A stretch of 43,187 nt of DNA from the NCBI RefSeq assembly GCF_028292945.1, contig NZ_JAQGLJ010000029.1, positions 1-43,187 of the forward strand, in the 5' to 3' direction. Shown in pieces: positions 1 to 8,209 of the stretch. Every line of letters starts with the position of its first letter. Position 1 is the stretch's first letter. Position numbers and translations under genes: made by a program. The notes under the pieces were generated by a model. The model made no database searches. It was not told where the DNA came from and worked only from the letters and a program-made list of their open reading frames with translations. The DNA comes from Sphingomonas bacterium. Its GTDB lineage: Bacteria > Pseudomonadota > Alphaproteobacteria > Sphingomonadales > Sphingomonadaceae.

Positions 1-576
1 GTCGACATTGCGACGGTCAGCCGCGATGACGCGATCGCCTGGGGCTTTTCGGGGCCGATGATCCGCGCGGCTGGGCTGCCGTGGGACCTGCGCAAGTCGC
101 AGCCGTATGACGTGTACGCGCGCATGGACTTCGACGTGCCGGTGGGGACGCGCGGCGACTGTTACGACCGGTTCATGGTGCGCGTCGAGGAGTGCCGGCA
201 GTCGGCGCGGATCATGAAGCAGTGCCTGGCCGAGATGCCGGAAGGACCGGTGCACGCGCTCAACAGCAAGGTCGTGCCGCCCAAGCGCGCGGACATGAAG
301 CGCTCGATGGAGGCGCTGATCCACCACTTCAAGCTGTATACCGAGGGCTTCCACGTTCCCGCGGGCGAGGTCTATGTCGCGACGGAAAGCCCCAAGGGCG
401 AGTTCGGCGTGTATCTGGTCAGCGACGGGACCAACAAGCCGTACCGCTGCAAGATCCGGCCGACCGCGTTCAGTCACCTGCAGGCGATGGACTTCATGAG
501 CCGCGGGCACATGCTGGCGGACACGACGGCTATTCTGGGGGCGATGGACATCGTTTTCGGGGAGTGTGACCGGTGA
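1..576 (+). CDS. nuoD: NADH-quinone oxidoreductase subunit D, C-terminal part
   Basis: This is the 3' end (191 codons) of the 49-kDa subunit of respiratory complex I; the 5' part lies before the window. NuoD sits at the junction of the peripheral and membrane arms and helps form the quinone-binding site. The visible part reads through from base 1 in frame 1. It carries the family's features: the [15 protein letters not shown] segment near the start, the DCYDRF segment, and the terminal [20 protein letters not shown] stretch, where the conserved C-terminal D..FGE(C/V)DR ending is intact. The stop codon overlaps the GTG start of the next small gene (GTGA), so the two are probably translationally coupled. 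Identification is firm from the motifs and from the nuoE-N genes that follow. Confidence 0.97.
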   Translation, partial: VDIATVSRDDAIAWGFSGPMIRAAGLPWDLRKSQPYDVYARMDFDVPVGTRGDCYDRFMVRVEECRQSARIMKQCLAEMPEGPVHALNSKVVPPKRADMKRSMEALIHHFKLYTEGFHVPAGEVYVATESPKGEFGVYLVSDGTNKPYRCKIRPTAFSHLQAMDFMSRGHMLADTTAILGAMDIVFGECDR

Positions 577-776
577 GGCGTGCTTACCGCATTGCTGCGG
601 TAATCCTAGGATTTGGGGCAGCTTTCTACCTCATCTTGGTGGCTATGGATTACGTTGAGCGATCGATTTGGACGACAGTGCTGTTGGCTGCGCTTGCGGC
701 TTACAACCTCGGCATCTTCTTCGTCGGCCTGTACCGCCGCCGACATCTGGAAACGAAGAGAGCTGTTAATGGCTGA
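573..776 (+). CDS. small two-TM membrane protein inserted between nuoD and nuoE
   Basis: This 67-residue protein belongs to no family I recognise. It has two hydrophobic segments, roughly residues 7-26 and 32-53. Basic clusters precede the first (MRRAYR) and follow the second (YRRRH, KR), which predicts both ends in the cytoplasm. The GTG start overlaps the nuoD stop (GTGA), and the last 8 bases overlap the nuoE start, so the gene is locked into the operon by coupling on both sides. Its bases look less GC-rich at third positions than the flanking nuo genes, for example CTA, TTG, GCT and TAC codons. A role as an accessory or assembly factor of complex I is inferred only from position. It is short, but the exact overlaps argue that it is a real gene. 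Confidence 0.75.
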   Translation: MRRAYRIAAVILGFGAAFYLILVAMDYVERSIWTTVLLAALAAYNLGIFFVGLYRRRHLETKRAVNG

Positions 777-1437
777 GGCAGCGACCATTCCCGACGAAGC
801 CGAGACCCGCGCGCGGTGGGGTGGCTTTGCGTGGAGCGAGGACAACCAGCGCAAGGCGAACGAGATCCTCGGTCGCTATCCGGCGGGGCGCGAGCAGTCG
901 GCGTGTCTGCCGCTGCTCGACCTAGCCCAGCGGCAGGTGGGGGCGGAGACGCAGACGCAGGGCTGGCTCCCCGTGCCGGTGATCGAGTTCGTCGCGAGGG
1001 CGATCGGCGTGTCGTACATGCGCGTGTTCGAGGTCGCGACCTTCTATACCATGTACAATCTCGCCCCGGTCGGGCGCTATCACGTGCAGGTGTGCGGGAC
1101 GACGCCGTGCCTGCTGGCGGGCAGCGACGACGTGCTCGCGGCGTGCAAGAACCACGGGCTGACCAAGGGGCGGACCACGCCCGACGGGCTGTTCACGCTG
1201 ACCGAGGTCGAGTGCCTGGGTGCCTGCGCCAACGCGCCGATGGTGCAGATCAACGACGACAATTTCGAGGATCTGGACTACGACCGCACGACGGCCGTGC
1301 TGCAGATGCTCGCACGTGGCGAGACGCCGAAGCCGGGATCGCAGACGGGGCGGCAGGACAGCTGCCCGGCGGGTGGGCCGACCACGCTCAGGGAAATGGT
1401 CGGCTCGAACCACGACTATCGCGGGGAGTGGGCATGA
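769..1437 (+). CDS. nuoE: NADH-quinone oxidoreductase subunit E (24 kDa)
   Basis: This 222-residue thioredoxin-like subunit of the NADH-oxidising module of complex I binds the [2Fe-2S] cluster N1a. The four expected ligands are visible as C109-x4-C114 and C149-x3-C153 (VCGTTPC and ECLGAC). The helical N-terminal region includes the family segment VFEVATFYTMYNL. The start at ATG 769 is chosen because the protein begins normally there with [10 protein letters not shown]; the open frame extends 52 codons upstream, but that part only reads through the preceding small gene in another frame. The tail after about residue 185 is long and low in complexity, with Gly, Arg and Thr. The stop overlaps the start of the next small gene as ATGA. 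Confidence 0.97.
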   Translation: MAEAATIPDEAETRARWGGFAWSEDNQRKANEILGRYPAGREQSACLPLLDLAQRQVGAETQTQGWLPVPVIEFVARAIGVSYMRVFEVATFYTMYNLAPVGRYHVQVCGTTPCLLAGSDDVLAACKNHGLTKGRTTPDGLFTLTEVECLGACANAPMVQINDDNFEDLDYDRTTAVLQMLARGETPKPGSQTGRQDSCPAGGPTTLREMVGSNHDYRGEWA

Positions 1438-1595
1438 AGAAATATCTCCTGCCGCTCACGGCCGTGGCGGCCGGTCTTGCAACGAGTCTGGGACTGCAGG
1501 CAGCCGAGGTGGCGCCGCTGGCTGCTAAATTGATCGGGCTGGGTGTATCCGTCTCCGTTGTCGGATCCTGGTGGCTTAGGAAGGCGCGCGGCTGA
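1434..1595 (+). CDS. 53-residue small hydrophobic protein between nuoE and nuoF
   Basis: A tiny open frame begins with ATG overlapping the nuoE stop (ATGA). It ends in TGA, whose last base is the first base of the nuoF ATG (TGATG). It encodes 53 residues: a KK-initiated hydrophobic segment (about residues 4-23, resembling a signal peptide or anchor), then a second hydrophobic stretch (about 28-47) ending in WWLRKARG. I know no family for it. The perfect start/stop coupling on both sides is the main evidence that it is translated. It is either a small inner-membrane protein or an exported peptide. Any link to complex I is inferred from position alone. Confidence 0.65.
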   Translation: MKKYLLPLTAVAAGLATSLGLQAAEVAPLAAKLIGLGVSVSVVGSWWLRKARG

Positions 1596-2896
1596 TGCTC
1601 GCGGACAAGGATCGCATCTTCACCAACCTGTACGGGTTCCAGCCGTGGAACCTCGACGGAGCGATGGCGCGTGGGGATTGGGACAACACCAAGGCACTGC
1701 TCGCTACCGGGCCGGACGCGATCATCGATGTGGTCAAAGCGTCGGGCTTGCGCGGACGGGGCGGGGCGGGGTTTCCGACCGGGACCAAATGGTCGTTCAT
1801 GCCCAAGGAGCCCAAGCCGGACCGGCCAAACTTCCTGGTCATCAACGCTGACGAGTCCGAGCCCGGCAGCTGCAAGGACCGCGAGATCATCCGCCACGAT
1901 CCGCACAAGCTGATCGAAGGTGCGCTGATCGCGGGGTTCGCGATGCGCGCGCGCGCGGCGTATATCTACATTCGGGGGGAATATATTCGCGAGGCGGAGG
2001 TGCTGTTCGCCGCCGTTGCCGAGGCGTACGCCAAGGGATTGGTGGGCAAGAACGCTTGTGGCTCGGGCTATGACTTCGATGTGTTCGTTCACCGTGGCGC
2101 CGGCGCGTATATCTGCGGCGAAGAGACCGCGATGCTTGAATCGCTGGAGGGCAAGAAGGGCCAGCCGCGCCTGAAGCCGCCGTTCCCGGCGGGGGCGGGT
2201 CTTTATGGCTGCCCGACGACGGTCAACAATGTGGAATCGATTGCGGTCGTGCCAACCATCCTTCGGCGGGGCGGGGCGTGGTTCGCCGGCATCGGCACGC
2301 CCAAGAACGAGGGCACGAAGCTCTTTCAAATCAGCGGCCACGTCGACAAACCCTGCGTGGTCGAGGAGGCGATGAGCATCCCGTTCCGCGAGCTGATCGA
2401 GAAGCATTGCGGCGGTATCCGGGGTGGCTGGGACAATCTGCTCGCGGTGATCCCCGGCGGTTCGTCGGTGCCGCTGGTGCCCGCGCACGAGATCATCGAC
2501 GCGCCAATGGATTTCGACGGGCTGAAGGCGCTGGGTTCGGGGCTGGGAACGGCGGCGGTGATCGTCATGGACAAATCGACCGACATCGTCCGCGCGATCG
2601 CGCGCCTGAGCTACTTCTACAAGCACGAGAGCTGCGGCCAGTGCACGCCGTGTCGCGAGGGCACCGGCTGGATGTGGCGGATGATGGAGCGGCTGCGCAC
2701 CGGTGACGCTGACATCGGTGAAATCGACCTGCTGCAGCAGGTGACCAAGCAGGTCGAGGGCCACTCGATCTGCGCGCTGGGCGACGCGGCGGCTTGGCCG
2801 GTGCAGGGGCTGATCAAGCATTTCCGGCCCGAGCTGGAGCGGCGCATCCGCGAGCGCGGCGGCGACCTCGGGCCGATGATGGAGGCGGCGGAGTGA
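1595..2896 (+). CDS. nuoF: NADH-quinone oxidoreductase subunit F (51 kDa, NADH/FMN binding)
   Basis: This 433-residue subunit of the NADH dehydrogenase module of complex I oxidises NADH through FMN and holds the [4Fe-4S] cluster N3. The glycine-rich nucleotide-binding motif GRGGAGF lies at residues 54-60, the FMN-binding NADESEPG segment follows, and AYICGEETA is present. The cluster ligands are C347-x2-C350-x2-C353 (ESCGQCTPC) plus C393 in HSICALGD. The length is normal for the family. The ATG shares a base with the stop of the preceding 53-residue gene, and the stop overlaps the GTG of the next gene as GTGA. Confidence 0.98.
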   Translation: MLADKDRIFTNLYGFQPWNLDGAMARGDWDNTKALLATGPDAIIDVVKASGLRGRGGAGFPTGTKWSFMPKEPKPDRPNFLVINADESEPGSCKDREIIRHDPHKLIEGALIAGFAMRARAAYIYIRGEYIREAEVLFAAVAEAYAKGLVGKNACGSGYDFDVFVHRGAGAYICGEETAMLESLEGKKGQPRLKPPFPAGAGLYGCPTTVNNVESIAVVPTILRRGGAWFAGIGTPKNEGTKLFQISGHVDKPCVVEEAMSIPFRELIEKHCGGIRGGWDNLLAVIPGGSSVPLVPAHEIIDAPMDFDGLKALGSGLGTAAVIVMDKSTDIVRAIARLSYFYKHESCGQCTPCREGTGWMWRMMERLRTGDADIGEIDLLQQVTKQVEGHSICALGDAAAWPVQGLIKHFRPELERRIRERGGDLGPMMEAAE

Positions 2897-3537
2897 AGTG
2901 CGCGCGCGTCCTCGCGGCGACGCTGGCGATCGCTGCTGTTGCTCCAGCCTCGGCACAACTTGCGCCGGGCCGGTCGGGCGCTTCCGATGAGCCCAGGACC
3001 GCCAGCGAGGAGGAGTTCTGGTTCTTCATGCGCGAGCTCGGTGCCTGCCTGGCTAAGACGAAACGCGAGCAGTCGATGGCGTTCCTTGCAACGGTGGTGG
3101 ACTCTCCTCAAGAGAAGCGTGCGTTTGACGGCCTGATCCGAAAGGGTGGGAGTAACGTCTGCATGCGCAACATGGTTCGCGCGACGGTGGTCCGAGCGCA
3201 AGTGCGCGGCGTGGTCGCTGAGGGTCTGTACAAGTTGCAGCCCCCAGGCGCGGTGCCTGCAGCGGTCGCGAGTGACCGACAAATCCGCTCAATTCATGAT
3301 TTCGCCGACTGCTACATAGCTCGCAATCACGCCGATGCCCGTGGCCTGCTCATCACGACCAAGCTAGGTACCGTTGAGGAGAGCCAGCGCGTGCAAGCGA
3401 TGTCGCAGCAGTTCGGCGTCTGCCTCCCGCAGGGTCGGAAGGTTCCCATTGTGCCGACAGACATCCGTATGGCGTTGGCCGGGGCGCTGTACCGTGCAAG
3501 CACGGTTCTCCCCATGACCGCCCAAGGGACGAACTGA
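2893..3537 (+). CDS. secreted protein with a duplicated two-cysteine unit, between nuoF and nuoG
   Basis: This 214-residue protein starts at GTG 2893, overlapping the nuoF stop (GTGA). The first 22 residues form a clear Sec signal peptide ending APASAQ, so the mature part is probably periplasmic. The mature part seems to contain two copies of one unit. C52 and C90 (38 apart) are followed 21 residues after C90 by GLYK; C140 and C177 (37 apart) are followed 21 residues after C177 by ALYR. Four cysteines in this layout could form two disulphides. Similar exported proteins are, as far as I recall, common in sphingomonads without known function. Base use is less biased than in the neighbouring nuo genes. 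The TGA shares a base with the nuoG ATG. Confidence 0.8.
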   Translation: MKCARVLAATLAIAAVAPASAQLAPGRSGASDEPRTASEEEFWFFMRELGACLAKTKREQSMAFLATVVDSPQEKRAFDGLIRKGGSNVCMRNMVRATVVRAQVRGVVAEGLYKLQPPGAVPAAVASDRQIRSIHDFADCYIARNHADARGLLITTKLGTVEESQRVQAMSQQFGVCLPQGRKVPIVPTDIRMALAGALYRASTVLPMTAQGTN

Positions 3538-5540
3538 TGCCTAAGCTCAAAGTCGACGGCATCGAGGTCGAGGTCCCCCAAGGCGCCACCGTGCTCCAGG
3601 CGTGCGAAGCCGCGGGCAAGGAAATCCCGCGTTTCTGCTATCACGAGCGGCTGTCGATCGCCGGCAATTGCCGGATGTGCCTGGTCGAGGTGAAGCCGGG
3701 GCCGCCCAAGCCGCAGGCGAGTTGCGCGCTGCCGGCGGCGGACAATCAGGAGATCTTCACCACCACGCCGATGGTGAAGCATGCCCGCGAAGGGATCATG
3801 GAGTTCCTGCTCATCAACCATCCGCTCGACTGCCCGATCTGCGATCAGGGCGGCGAGTGCGATCTGCAGGATCAGTCGATCGCGTACGGCAAGGGGCACA
3901 GCCGCTACACCGAGAACAAGCGCGCGGTGACCGAGAAATACATGGGCCCGATCGTCAAGACGATCATGACCAGGTGCATCCAGTGCACGCGCTGCGTCCG
4001 CTTTGCCGAGGAGGTCGCCGGCGTCGAGGAGATCGGCGCGATCGGTCGCGGCGAGGACATGCAGATCACCTCGTATCTCGAGGGAGCGGTGAGCAGCGAA
4101 CTGAGTGGCAACGTCGTCGATCTGTGCCCGGTCGGCGCGCTGACGCACAAGCCGTACCAGTATGAGTACCGTCCCTGGGAGCTGCGGCGGACGCATGCGA
4201 TCGACGTCCACGACGCGGTCGGCACCAACGTGCGGCTCGACAGCCGCGGACGCCAGGTGCTGCGCTGCCTGCCGCGCATCAACGAGGATGTGAACGAGGA
4301 GTGGGCGCACGACAAGACGCGCTACGCGATCGACGGGCTGGTGCGGCGGCGGCTTGATCGGCCCTATATTCGCCGCGACGGCAAGCTGCAGCCCGCGACG
4401 TGGGATGAGGCGTTTGCATCGATCGCGGCCGTGGACCATGGCGGCAGCGTCGCGGCGGTCCATGGCGACCTGCTCGATTGCGAGACCATCTACGCGGCCA
4501 AGGTGCTGCTGCGGAACCTCGGCTCGACGCTGATCGAGGGGCGGCAGACCGGCGCCGACTATGACGTCTCGAGCCTGGCGGCAGTGAACTTCAACACCAC
4601 CATCGCCGGGGCGGAGCATGCGGACGTGGTGCTGCTGGTCGGCACCAACGTGCGCTGGGAAGCGCCGCTGGTGAACACCCGGTTGCGCAAGGCGGTGAAG
4701 CGCGGCGCGAAGGTCTTTGCGATTGGGCCGGAGACCGAGCTGACCTACAAGGTCGAGTGGCTGGGCGACGATCTGGCGATGCTCGGGTCGCTCCCCGATG
4801 CGGTAGTAGAGGCGTTCGGCAAGGCCGAGCGGCCGATGATCGTGCTGGGCGGGCTGGCGGTAAAGCGCGCGCACGGCGCGGCGCTGGCGCTGGCCCTGCG
4901 GTTCAACCTGGTTCGCGACCAGTGGAACGGGTTCAACGTCCTGCACTTCTCCGCGAGCCGCATGGGTTCGTTGATGCTGGGTGCGGCTCAGGCTGGCGGC
5001 ATTGCCGACCTGGTCGCGGCCAAGCCGAAGCTCGCCTTCTTCCTAGGCGCCGACGAGGTTGATTTCGCCGGCTTCGCAAGCAGCTTCAAGGTGTATCTGG
5101 GCCATCATGGCGATCGCGGTGCGGCGGCTGCCGACGTGGTGCTGCCGGGCGCGGCCTATTCCGAGAAGTCGGGCACGTGGGTCAACCTGGAGGGCCGGGT
5201 CCAGCGTGGTGAGCGCGCGGTGTTCCCGCCGGGCGATGCGCGCGAGGACTGGACGGTACTGCGCGCGCTGTCGGCGGTGATGGGTGCGACGCTGCCGTTC
5301 GACAGCTTGCCAGGCCTGCGCGAGGCGATGTTCGGCGAGGTGCCGGGCTTGCGCGAACAGGGGCTGGCGCAGTTCGACTGGACTCCGCCGAAGCTCGACA
5401 AGAAGGTCTCCGGCACGGTCGACGGCTATCCGGTGAAGGACTTCTACCTGACCAACGCGATCTGCCGCGCCAGTCCGACCATGCAGCGCTGCTCGCAAGA
5501 GCTGGTGCATGGCGAAGCGTTTGCGGAGGCGGCGGAATGA
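3537..5540 (+). CDS. nuoG: NADH-quinone oxidoreductase subunit G (75 kDa)
   Basis: This 667-residue peripheral-arm subunit carries three Fe-S clusters. An N-terminal ferredoxin-like domain has N1b ligands C34, C45, C48 and C63. Next come the N5 ligands H95, C99, C102 and C108 (H-x3-C-x2-C-x5-C) and the N4 ligands C147, C150, C153 and C197. The rest is a molybdopterin-oxidoreductase-like domain without a cofactor, as usual for this subunit. I see no cluster corresponding to the extra N7 site of some bacteria. The length matches the shorter alphaproteobacterial and mitochondrial form. The start follows the secreted-protein gene as TGATG, and the stop overlaps the nuoH start by four bases (ATGA). 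Confidence 0.98.
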   Translation: MPKLKVDGIEVEVPQGATVLQACEAAGKEIPRFCYHERLSIAGNCRMCLVEVKPGPPKPQASCALPAADNQEIFTTTPMVKHAREGIMEFLLINHPLDCPICDQGGECDLQDQSIAYGKGHSRYTENKRAVTEKYMGPIVKTIMTRCIQCTRCVRFAEEVAGVEEIGAIGRGEDMQITSYLEGAVSSELSGNVVDLCPVGALTHKPYQYEYRPWELRRTHAIDVHDAVGTNVRLDSRGRQVLRCLPRINEDVNEEWAHDKTRYAIDGLVRRRLDRPYIRRDGKLQPATWDEAFASIAAVDHGGSVAAVHGDLLDCETIYAAKVLLRNLGSTLIEGRQTGADYDVSSLAAVNFNTTIAGAEHADVVLLVGTNVRWEAPLVNTRLRKAVKRGAKVFAIGPETELTYKVEWLGDDLAMLGSLPDAVVEAFGKAERPMIVLGGLAVKRAHGAALALALRFNLVRDQWNGFNVLHFSASRMGSLMLGAAQAGGIADLVAAKPKLAFFLGADEVDFAGFASSFKVYLGHHGDRGAAAADVVLPGAAYSEKSGTWVNLEGRVQRGERAVFPPGDAREDWTVLRALSAVMGATLPFDSLPGLREAMFGEVPGLREQGLAQFDWTPPKLDKKVSGTVDGYPVKDFYLTNAICRASPTMQRCSQELVHGEAFAEAAE

Positions 5541-6667
5541 CCGACTTCTTTCAGAACACCGTCGGGTTTAGCCATGGTGCGGCCTGGTTCACCGCAACCA
5601 TTGCCGGCATCCTGCTGATCGCCTTGCCGCTGATGCTGGCCGTCGCGATGATCATCTATGCCGATCGCAAGATCTGGGCCGCGATGGCGTTGCGGCGCGG
5701 GCCCAACGTCGTCGGACCGTTCGGGCTGCTGCAGAGCTTCGCCGACGGGCTGAAGGTGTTCCTGCAGGAAACGATCATCCCGTCGGCCGCCAACCGCGTG
5801 CTGTTCCTGCTGGCGCCGATCATTACCTTCACCGTCGCGCTGATCGTGTGGGCGGTGGTGCCGTTCGATGCCGGCGTGGTGTTGGCCGACATCAATGTCG
5901 GGCTGTTGTACGTGCTCGCGGCGTCTTCGCTGGGCGTGTACGGGATCATCCTGTCGGGTTGGGCGTCCAACTCCAAATACCCGTTCTATTCGGCGCTGCG
6001 GGCGGCGGCGCAGATGGTGTCTTACGAGGTCGCGATCGGTTTCGTGCTCGTGACCGTGGTGCTGTGGGCGGGAACGTTCAACCTGTCCGGCATCGTCATG
6101 GCGCAGGTCGGGCATGGCTTCGGGCTGGTCAACGGCTTCGTGTTCAACCCGCTGCTGTTTCCGATGTGGGTCGTGTTCCTGATCTCGTCGATGGCGGAGA
6201 CGCAGCGCGCGCCGTTCGACGTGACGGAGGCGGAATCGGAGCTGGTCGCGGGCTATCAGACCGAATATTCGTCGATGAGCTTCGCACTGTTCTGGCTGGG
6301 CGAATACGCCAACGTGCTGCTGATGTGCGCGCTCAACGCGACGCTGTTCTGGGGCGGATGGCTGCCGCCGCTCAACATCGATCTGATCCCGTGGTTCGAC
6401 GTGCCCGGCATCGTCTGGCTGTTCGGCAAGATCCTGTTCTTCTTTTTCATCTTCAGCTGGGTGAAGGCGACCGTGCCGCGCTATCGCTATGACCAGATCA
6501 TGCGGCTGGGGTGGAAGATATTCCTGCCGATGTCGCTGATCTGGGTGTTTCTGGTGTCCGGTTATCTCATGCTGAAACGTGTTCCGTGTCCTGGCACGCC
6601 AAGGACGGGCTATACCGTCCATGCGCCAGGCATCACGCCGGCCAAGTATCCTGGAGCTTGCCTGTGA
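5537..6667 (+). CDS. nuoH: NADH-quinone oxidoreductase subunit H
   Basis: This 376-residue multi-pass membrane subunit contacts the peripheral arm and forms part of the quinone chamber. Typical segments are visible: [20 protein letters not shown] near residues 36-55, the acidic loop [19 protein letters not shown], and GYQTEYSSM. The C-terminus runs about 30 residues beyond the last helix (after YLMLKR), ending in a polar [15 protein letters not shown] tail; I see no known motif in it. It starts by a four-base overlap with nuoG, and its TGA overlaps the GTG of nuoI. Confidence 0.98.
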   Translation: MTDFFQNTVGFSHGAAWFTATIAGILLIALPLMLAVAMIIYADRKIWAAMALRRGPNVVGPFGLLQSFADGLKVFLQETIIPSAANRVLFLLAPIITFTVALIVWAVVPFDAGVVLADINVGLLYVLAASSLGVYGIILSGWASNSKYPFYSALRAAAQMVSYEVAIGFVLVTVVLWAGTFNLSGIVMAQVGHGFGLVNGFVFNPLLFPMWVVFLISSMAETQRAPFDVTEAESELVAGYQTEYSSMSFALFWLGEYANVLLMCALNATLFWGGWLPPLNIDLIPWFDVPGIVWLFGKILFFFFIFSWVKATVPRYRYDQIMRLGWKIFLPMSLIWVFLVSGYLMLKRVPCPGTPRTGYTVHAPGITPAKYPGACL

Positions 6668-7149
6668 GCCCCGCGCATTTCATCAAGTCGTTCACGCTGT
6701 GGGAGTTTCTGCTCGCGCACGCCAAGACGTTGCGGTATTTTTTCAAGCCCAAGGCGACGATCAACTATCCGTACGAGAAGATGCCGATGAGCCCGCGATT
6801 CCGCGGCGAGCATGCGTTGCGGCGGTATCCCAATGGCGAGGAACGCTGCATCGCGTGCAAGCTGTGCGAGGCAGTGTGCCCGGCGCTGGCGATCACCATC
6901 GAGTCCGAGCCGCGCGACGATGGCAGCCGCCGCACCACGCGCTACGACATCGACATGACCAAGTGCATCTTCTGCGGATTGTGTCAGGAGGCGTGCCCGG
7001 TCGACGCGATCGTCGAGGGGCCGAACCTGGAATATTCGACCGAGACGCGCGAAGAGCTGATCTACGACAAGGCCAAGCTGCTCGATAACGGCGATCGCTG
7101 GGAAAGCGTGCTCGCCGCAAACCTTGCCGCCGATGCACCCTACCGCTAG
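6664..7149 (+). CDS. nuoI: NADH-quinone oxidoreductase subunit I
   Basis: This 161-residue ferredoxin-like subunit (TYKY homologue) carries two [4Fe-4S] clusters, N6a and N6b, which pass electrons toward the quinone site. Two C-x2-C-x2-C-x3-C motifs are visible: C62, C65, C68, C72 ([11 protein letters not shown]) and C101, C104, C107, C111 ([11 protein letters not shown]). Translation begins at GTG 6664, which overlaps the nuoH stop as GTGA. The frame is open further upstream, but that part only shadows nuoH. A 27-base gap, the first gap between the genes seen here, separates it from nuoJ. Confidence 0.97.
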   Translation: MSPAHFIKSFTLWEFLLAHAKTLRYFFKPKATINYPYEKMPMSPRFRGEHALRRYPNGEERCIACKLCEAVCPALAITIESEPRDDGSRRTTRYDIDMTKCIFCGLCQEACPVDAIVEGPNLEYSTETREELIYDKAKLLDNGDRWESVLAANLAADAPYR

Positions 7150-7176
7150 GCGCGCCGCCAAGATGAACGAACGCGC

Positions 7177-7788
7177 ATGATTCAGGCCATAGCCTTTTAC
7201 CTGTTTGCCATCGTCGTGATCGTGGCCGGCGCGATGACGGTATCGTCGCGCAACCCGGTCAACGCGGTGATGTGGCTGATCCTGGCGTTCTTCAACGGCG
7301 CGGGGCTGATGGTGCTGTGTGGTGCTGAGTTCATCGCGATGCTGCTGGTGATCGTTTATGTCGGCGCGGTCGCGGTGCTGTTCCTGTTCGTTGTCATGAT
7401 GCTGGACATCGACGTGGCGGAGATGCGCGCGGGGTTCGCGCGCTACTGGCCGCTCGGTTTCGCGCTGGCGCTGGCGCTGGCGGCCGAGATCGTGATCGCG
7501 GTGCAGGCATGGTCGGTCGGCGGTGTCCAGCTGGCGCGGCGTGCAGGCACGACGGCGCTGGACAAGCCCAACATCGAGGCGCTCGGCGAGCTGCTCTACA
7601 GCCGCTATCTGTTCGTGTTCGAGGGCGCGGGTCTGGTGCTGCTGGTGGCGATGATCGGCGCGATCGTGCTGACGCACCGCGAGCGCAAGGGCACGCGCTA
7701 CCAGAACGTAAGCCGCCAGAATTCACGGCGGCCGCAGGACGCGACGCGCAACGTCGATCAGCCGGTGGGCGTGGGGGTGGAGTTGTGA
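7177..7788 (+). CDS. nuoJ: NADH-quinone oxidoreductase subunit J
   Basis: This 203-residue membrane subunit of the complex I proton-pumping arm has five hydrophobic segments. The third contains the conserved [20 protein letters not shown] stretch, whose pi-bulge region is characteristic of NuoJ. After the last helix ([14 protein letters not shown]) a polar tail of about 35 residues is rich in Arg, Asn and Gln. No strong Shine-Dalgarno sequence precedes the ATG. The gene is followed not by an overlap but by a 115-base spacer containing a palindromic repeat, the only large gap in the operon. Confidence 0.96.
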   Translation: MIQAIAFYLFAIVVIVAGAMTVSSRNPVNAVMWLILAFFNGAGLMVLCGAEFIAMLLVIVYVGAVAVLFLFVVMMLDIDVAEMRAGFARYWPLGFALALALAAEIVIAVQAWSVGGVQLARRAGTTALDKPNIEALGELLYSRYLFVFEGAGLVLLVAMIGAIVLTHRERKGTRYQNVSRQNSRRPQDATRNVDQPVGVGVEL

Positions 7789-7806
7789 TCGGTTCGGCTG
7801 CGCTGC

Positions 7807-7899
7807 TCCCCTCCCGCTCGCGGGAGCGGCTAGGGGTGGGCATGTTCCCTCGCCTTGCTGGACAGGCCTACCCCCAAACCCTCCCGCAAGCGGGAGGGG
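7807..7899 (+). repeat. palindromic intergenic repeat, family B, copy 1 (in the nuoJ-nuoK spacer)
   Basis: This unit of about 93 bases is bounded by two hairpins, CCCTCCCGCTCGCGGGAG near the left end and CCTCCCGCAAGCGGGAGG (about 7880-7898) at the right end. The centre is less conserved and contains GGGGTGGGCATG. A second copy of the same length and orientation relative to the downstream gene lies at 33236-33328, and a single-hairpin remnant is at 39186-39211. The right hairpin's 3' arm (GGGAGGGG) lies just before the nuoK GTG and seems to be its ribosome-binding site. No coding capacity is evident; it resembles a REP- or MITE-like element. Confidence 0.85.
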
Positions 7900-7903
7900 A
7901 GCT
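7891..7903 (+). promoter_or_regulatory. nuoK ribosome-binding site formed by the repeat's hairpin arm
   Basis: The sequence CGGGAGGGGAGCT ends directly at the nuoK GTG. GGAGG is a near-perfect Shine-Dalgarno match. The same bases form the 3' arm of a nine-base-pair hairpin with the upstream CCCTCCCGC and an AA loop. In the folded RNA the site would therefore be hidden, a layout that could limit initiation until a ribosome or a protein opens it. The pairing is seen in the sequence; the regulatory effect is inferred. Confidence 0.6.
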
Positions 7904-8209
7904 GTGATTGGCCTGGTCCATTACCTCGTCGTCGCGGCGATCCTGTTCGCGCTCGGCGTGCTGGGGCTGGTCGCGAACCGCAAGAACCTGATCGTCATGC
8001 TGATGGCGATCGAGCTGATCCTGCTGGCAGTGAACATCAACCTGGTCGCATTCTCCAACGCGCTCGGCGATCTGGTCGGGCAGGTGTTCGCGATGTTCGT
8101 GCTCACGGTCGCGGCGGGGGAGGCGGCGATCGGACTCGCCATTCTGGTGATCTATTTCCGTAGTCGCGGAACGATCGCGGTCGACGACGTCAATCGGATG
8201 AAGGGATGA
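7904..8209 (+). CDS. nuoK: NADH-quinone oxidoreductase subunit K
   Basis: This 101-residue three-helix membrane subunit is homologous to MnhC/MrpC and contributes to the proton path. The hydrophobic profile is intact, with a membrane-embedded Glu in [17 protein letters not shown] and another in [14 protein letters not shown], as in the family. The start is GTG 7904, because the family begins MIGL.HYL and a strong GGAGG lies just upstream inside the family B repeat. The stop overlaps nuoL as ATGA, so nuoL translation is probably coupled to that of nuoK. Confidence 0.97.
   Translation: MIGLVHYLVVAAILFALGVLGLVANRKNLIVMLMAIELILLAVNINLVAFSNALGDLVGQVFAMFVLTVAAGEAAIGLAILVIYFRSRGTIAVDDVNRMKG

Noticed and set aside
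1388..2956. Long open frame of 522 codons on the - strand opposite nuoF
   Set aside because: It is rich in Arg, His and Ala with no motif, and nuoF is certain on the other strand. High GC codon bias makes such mirror frames common here.
3327..4946. Open frame of 539 codons on the - strand opposite nuoG
   Set aside because: Same reason: low-complexity composition, and nuoG with all its cysteine ligands is on the + strand.
7807..7899. CRISPR repeat or insertion sequence
   Set aside because: There is no array of regularly spaced copies, no transposase and no target duplication that I can see. It is a short palindromic repeat.
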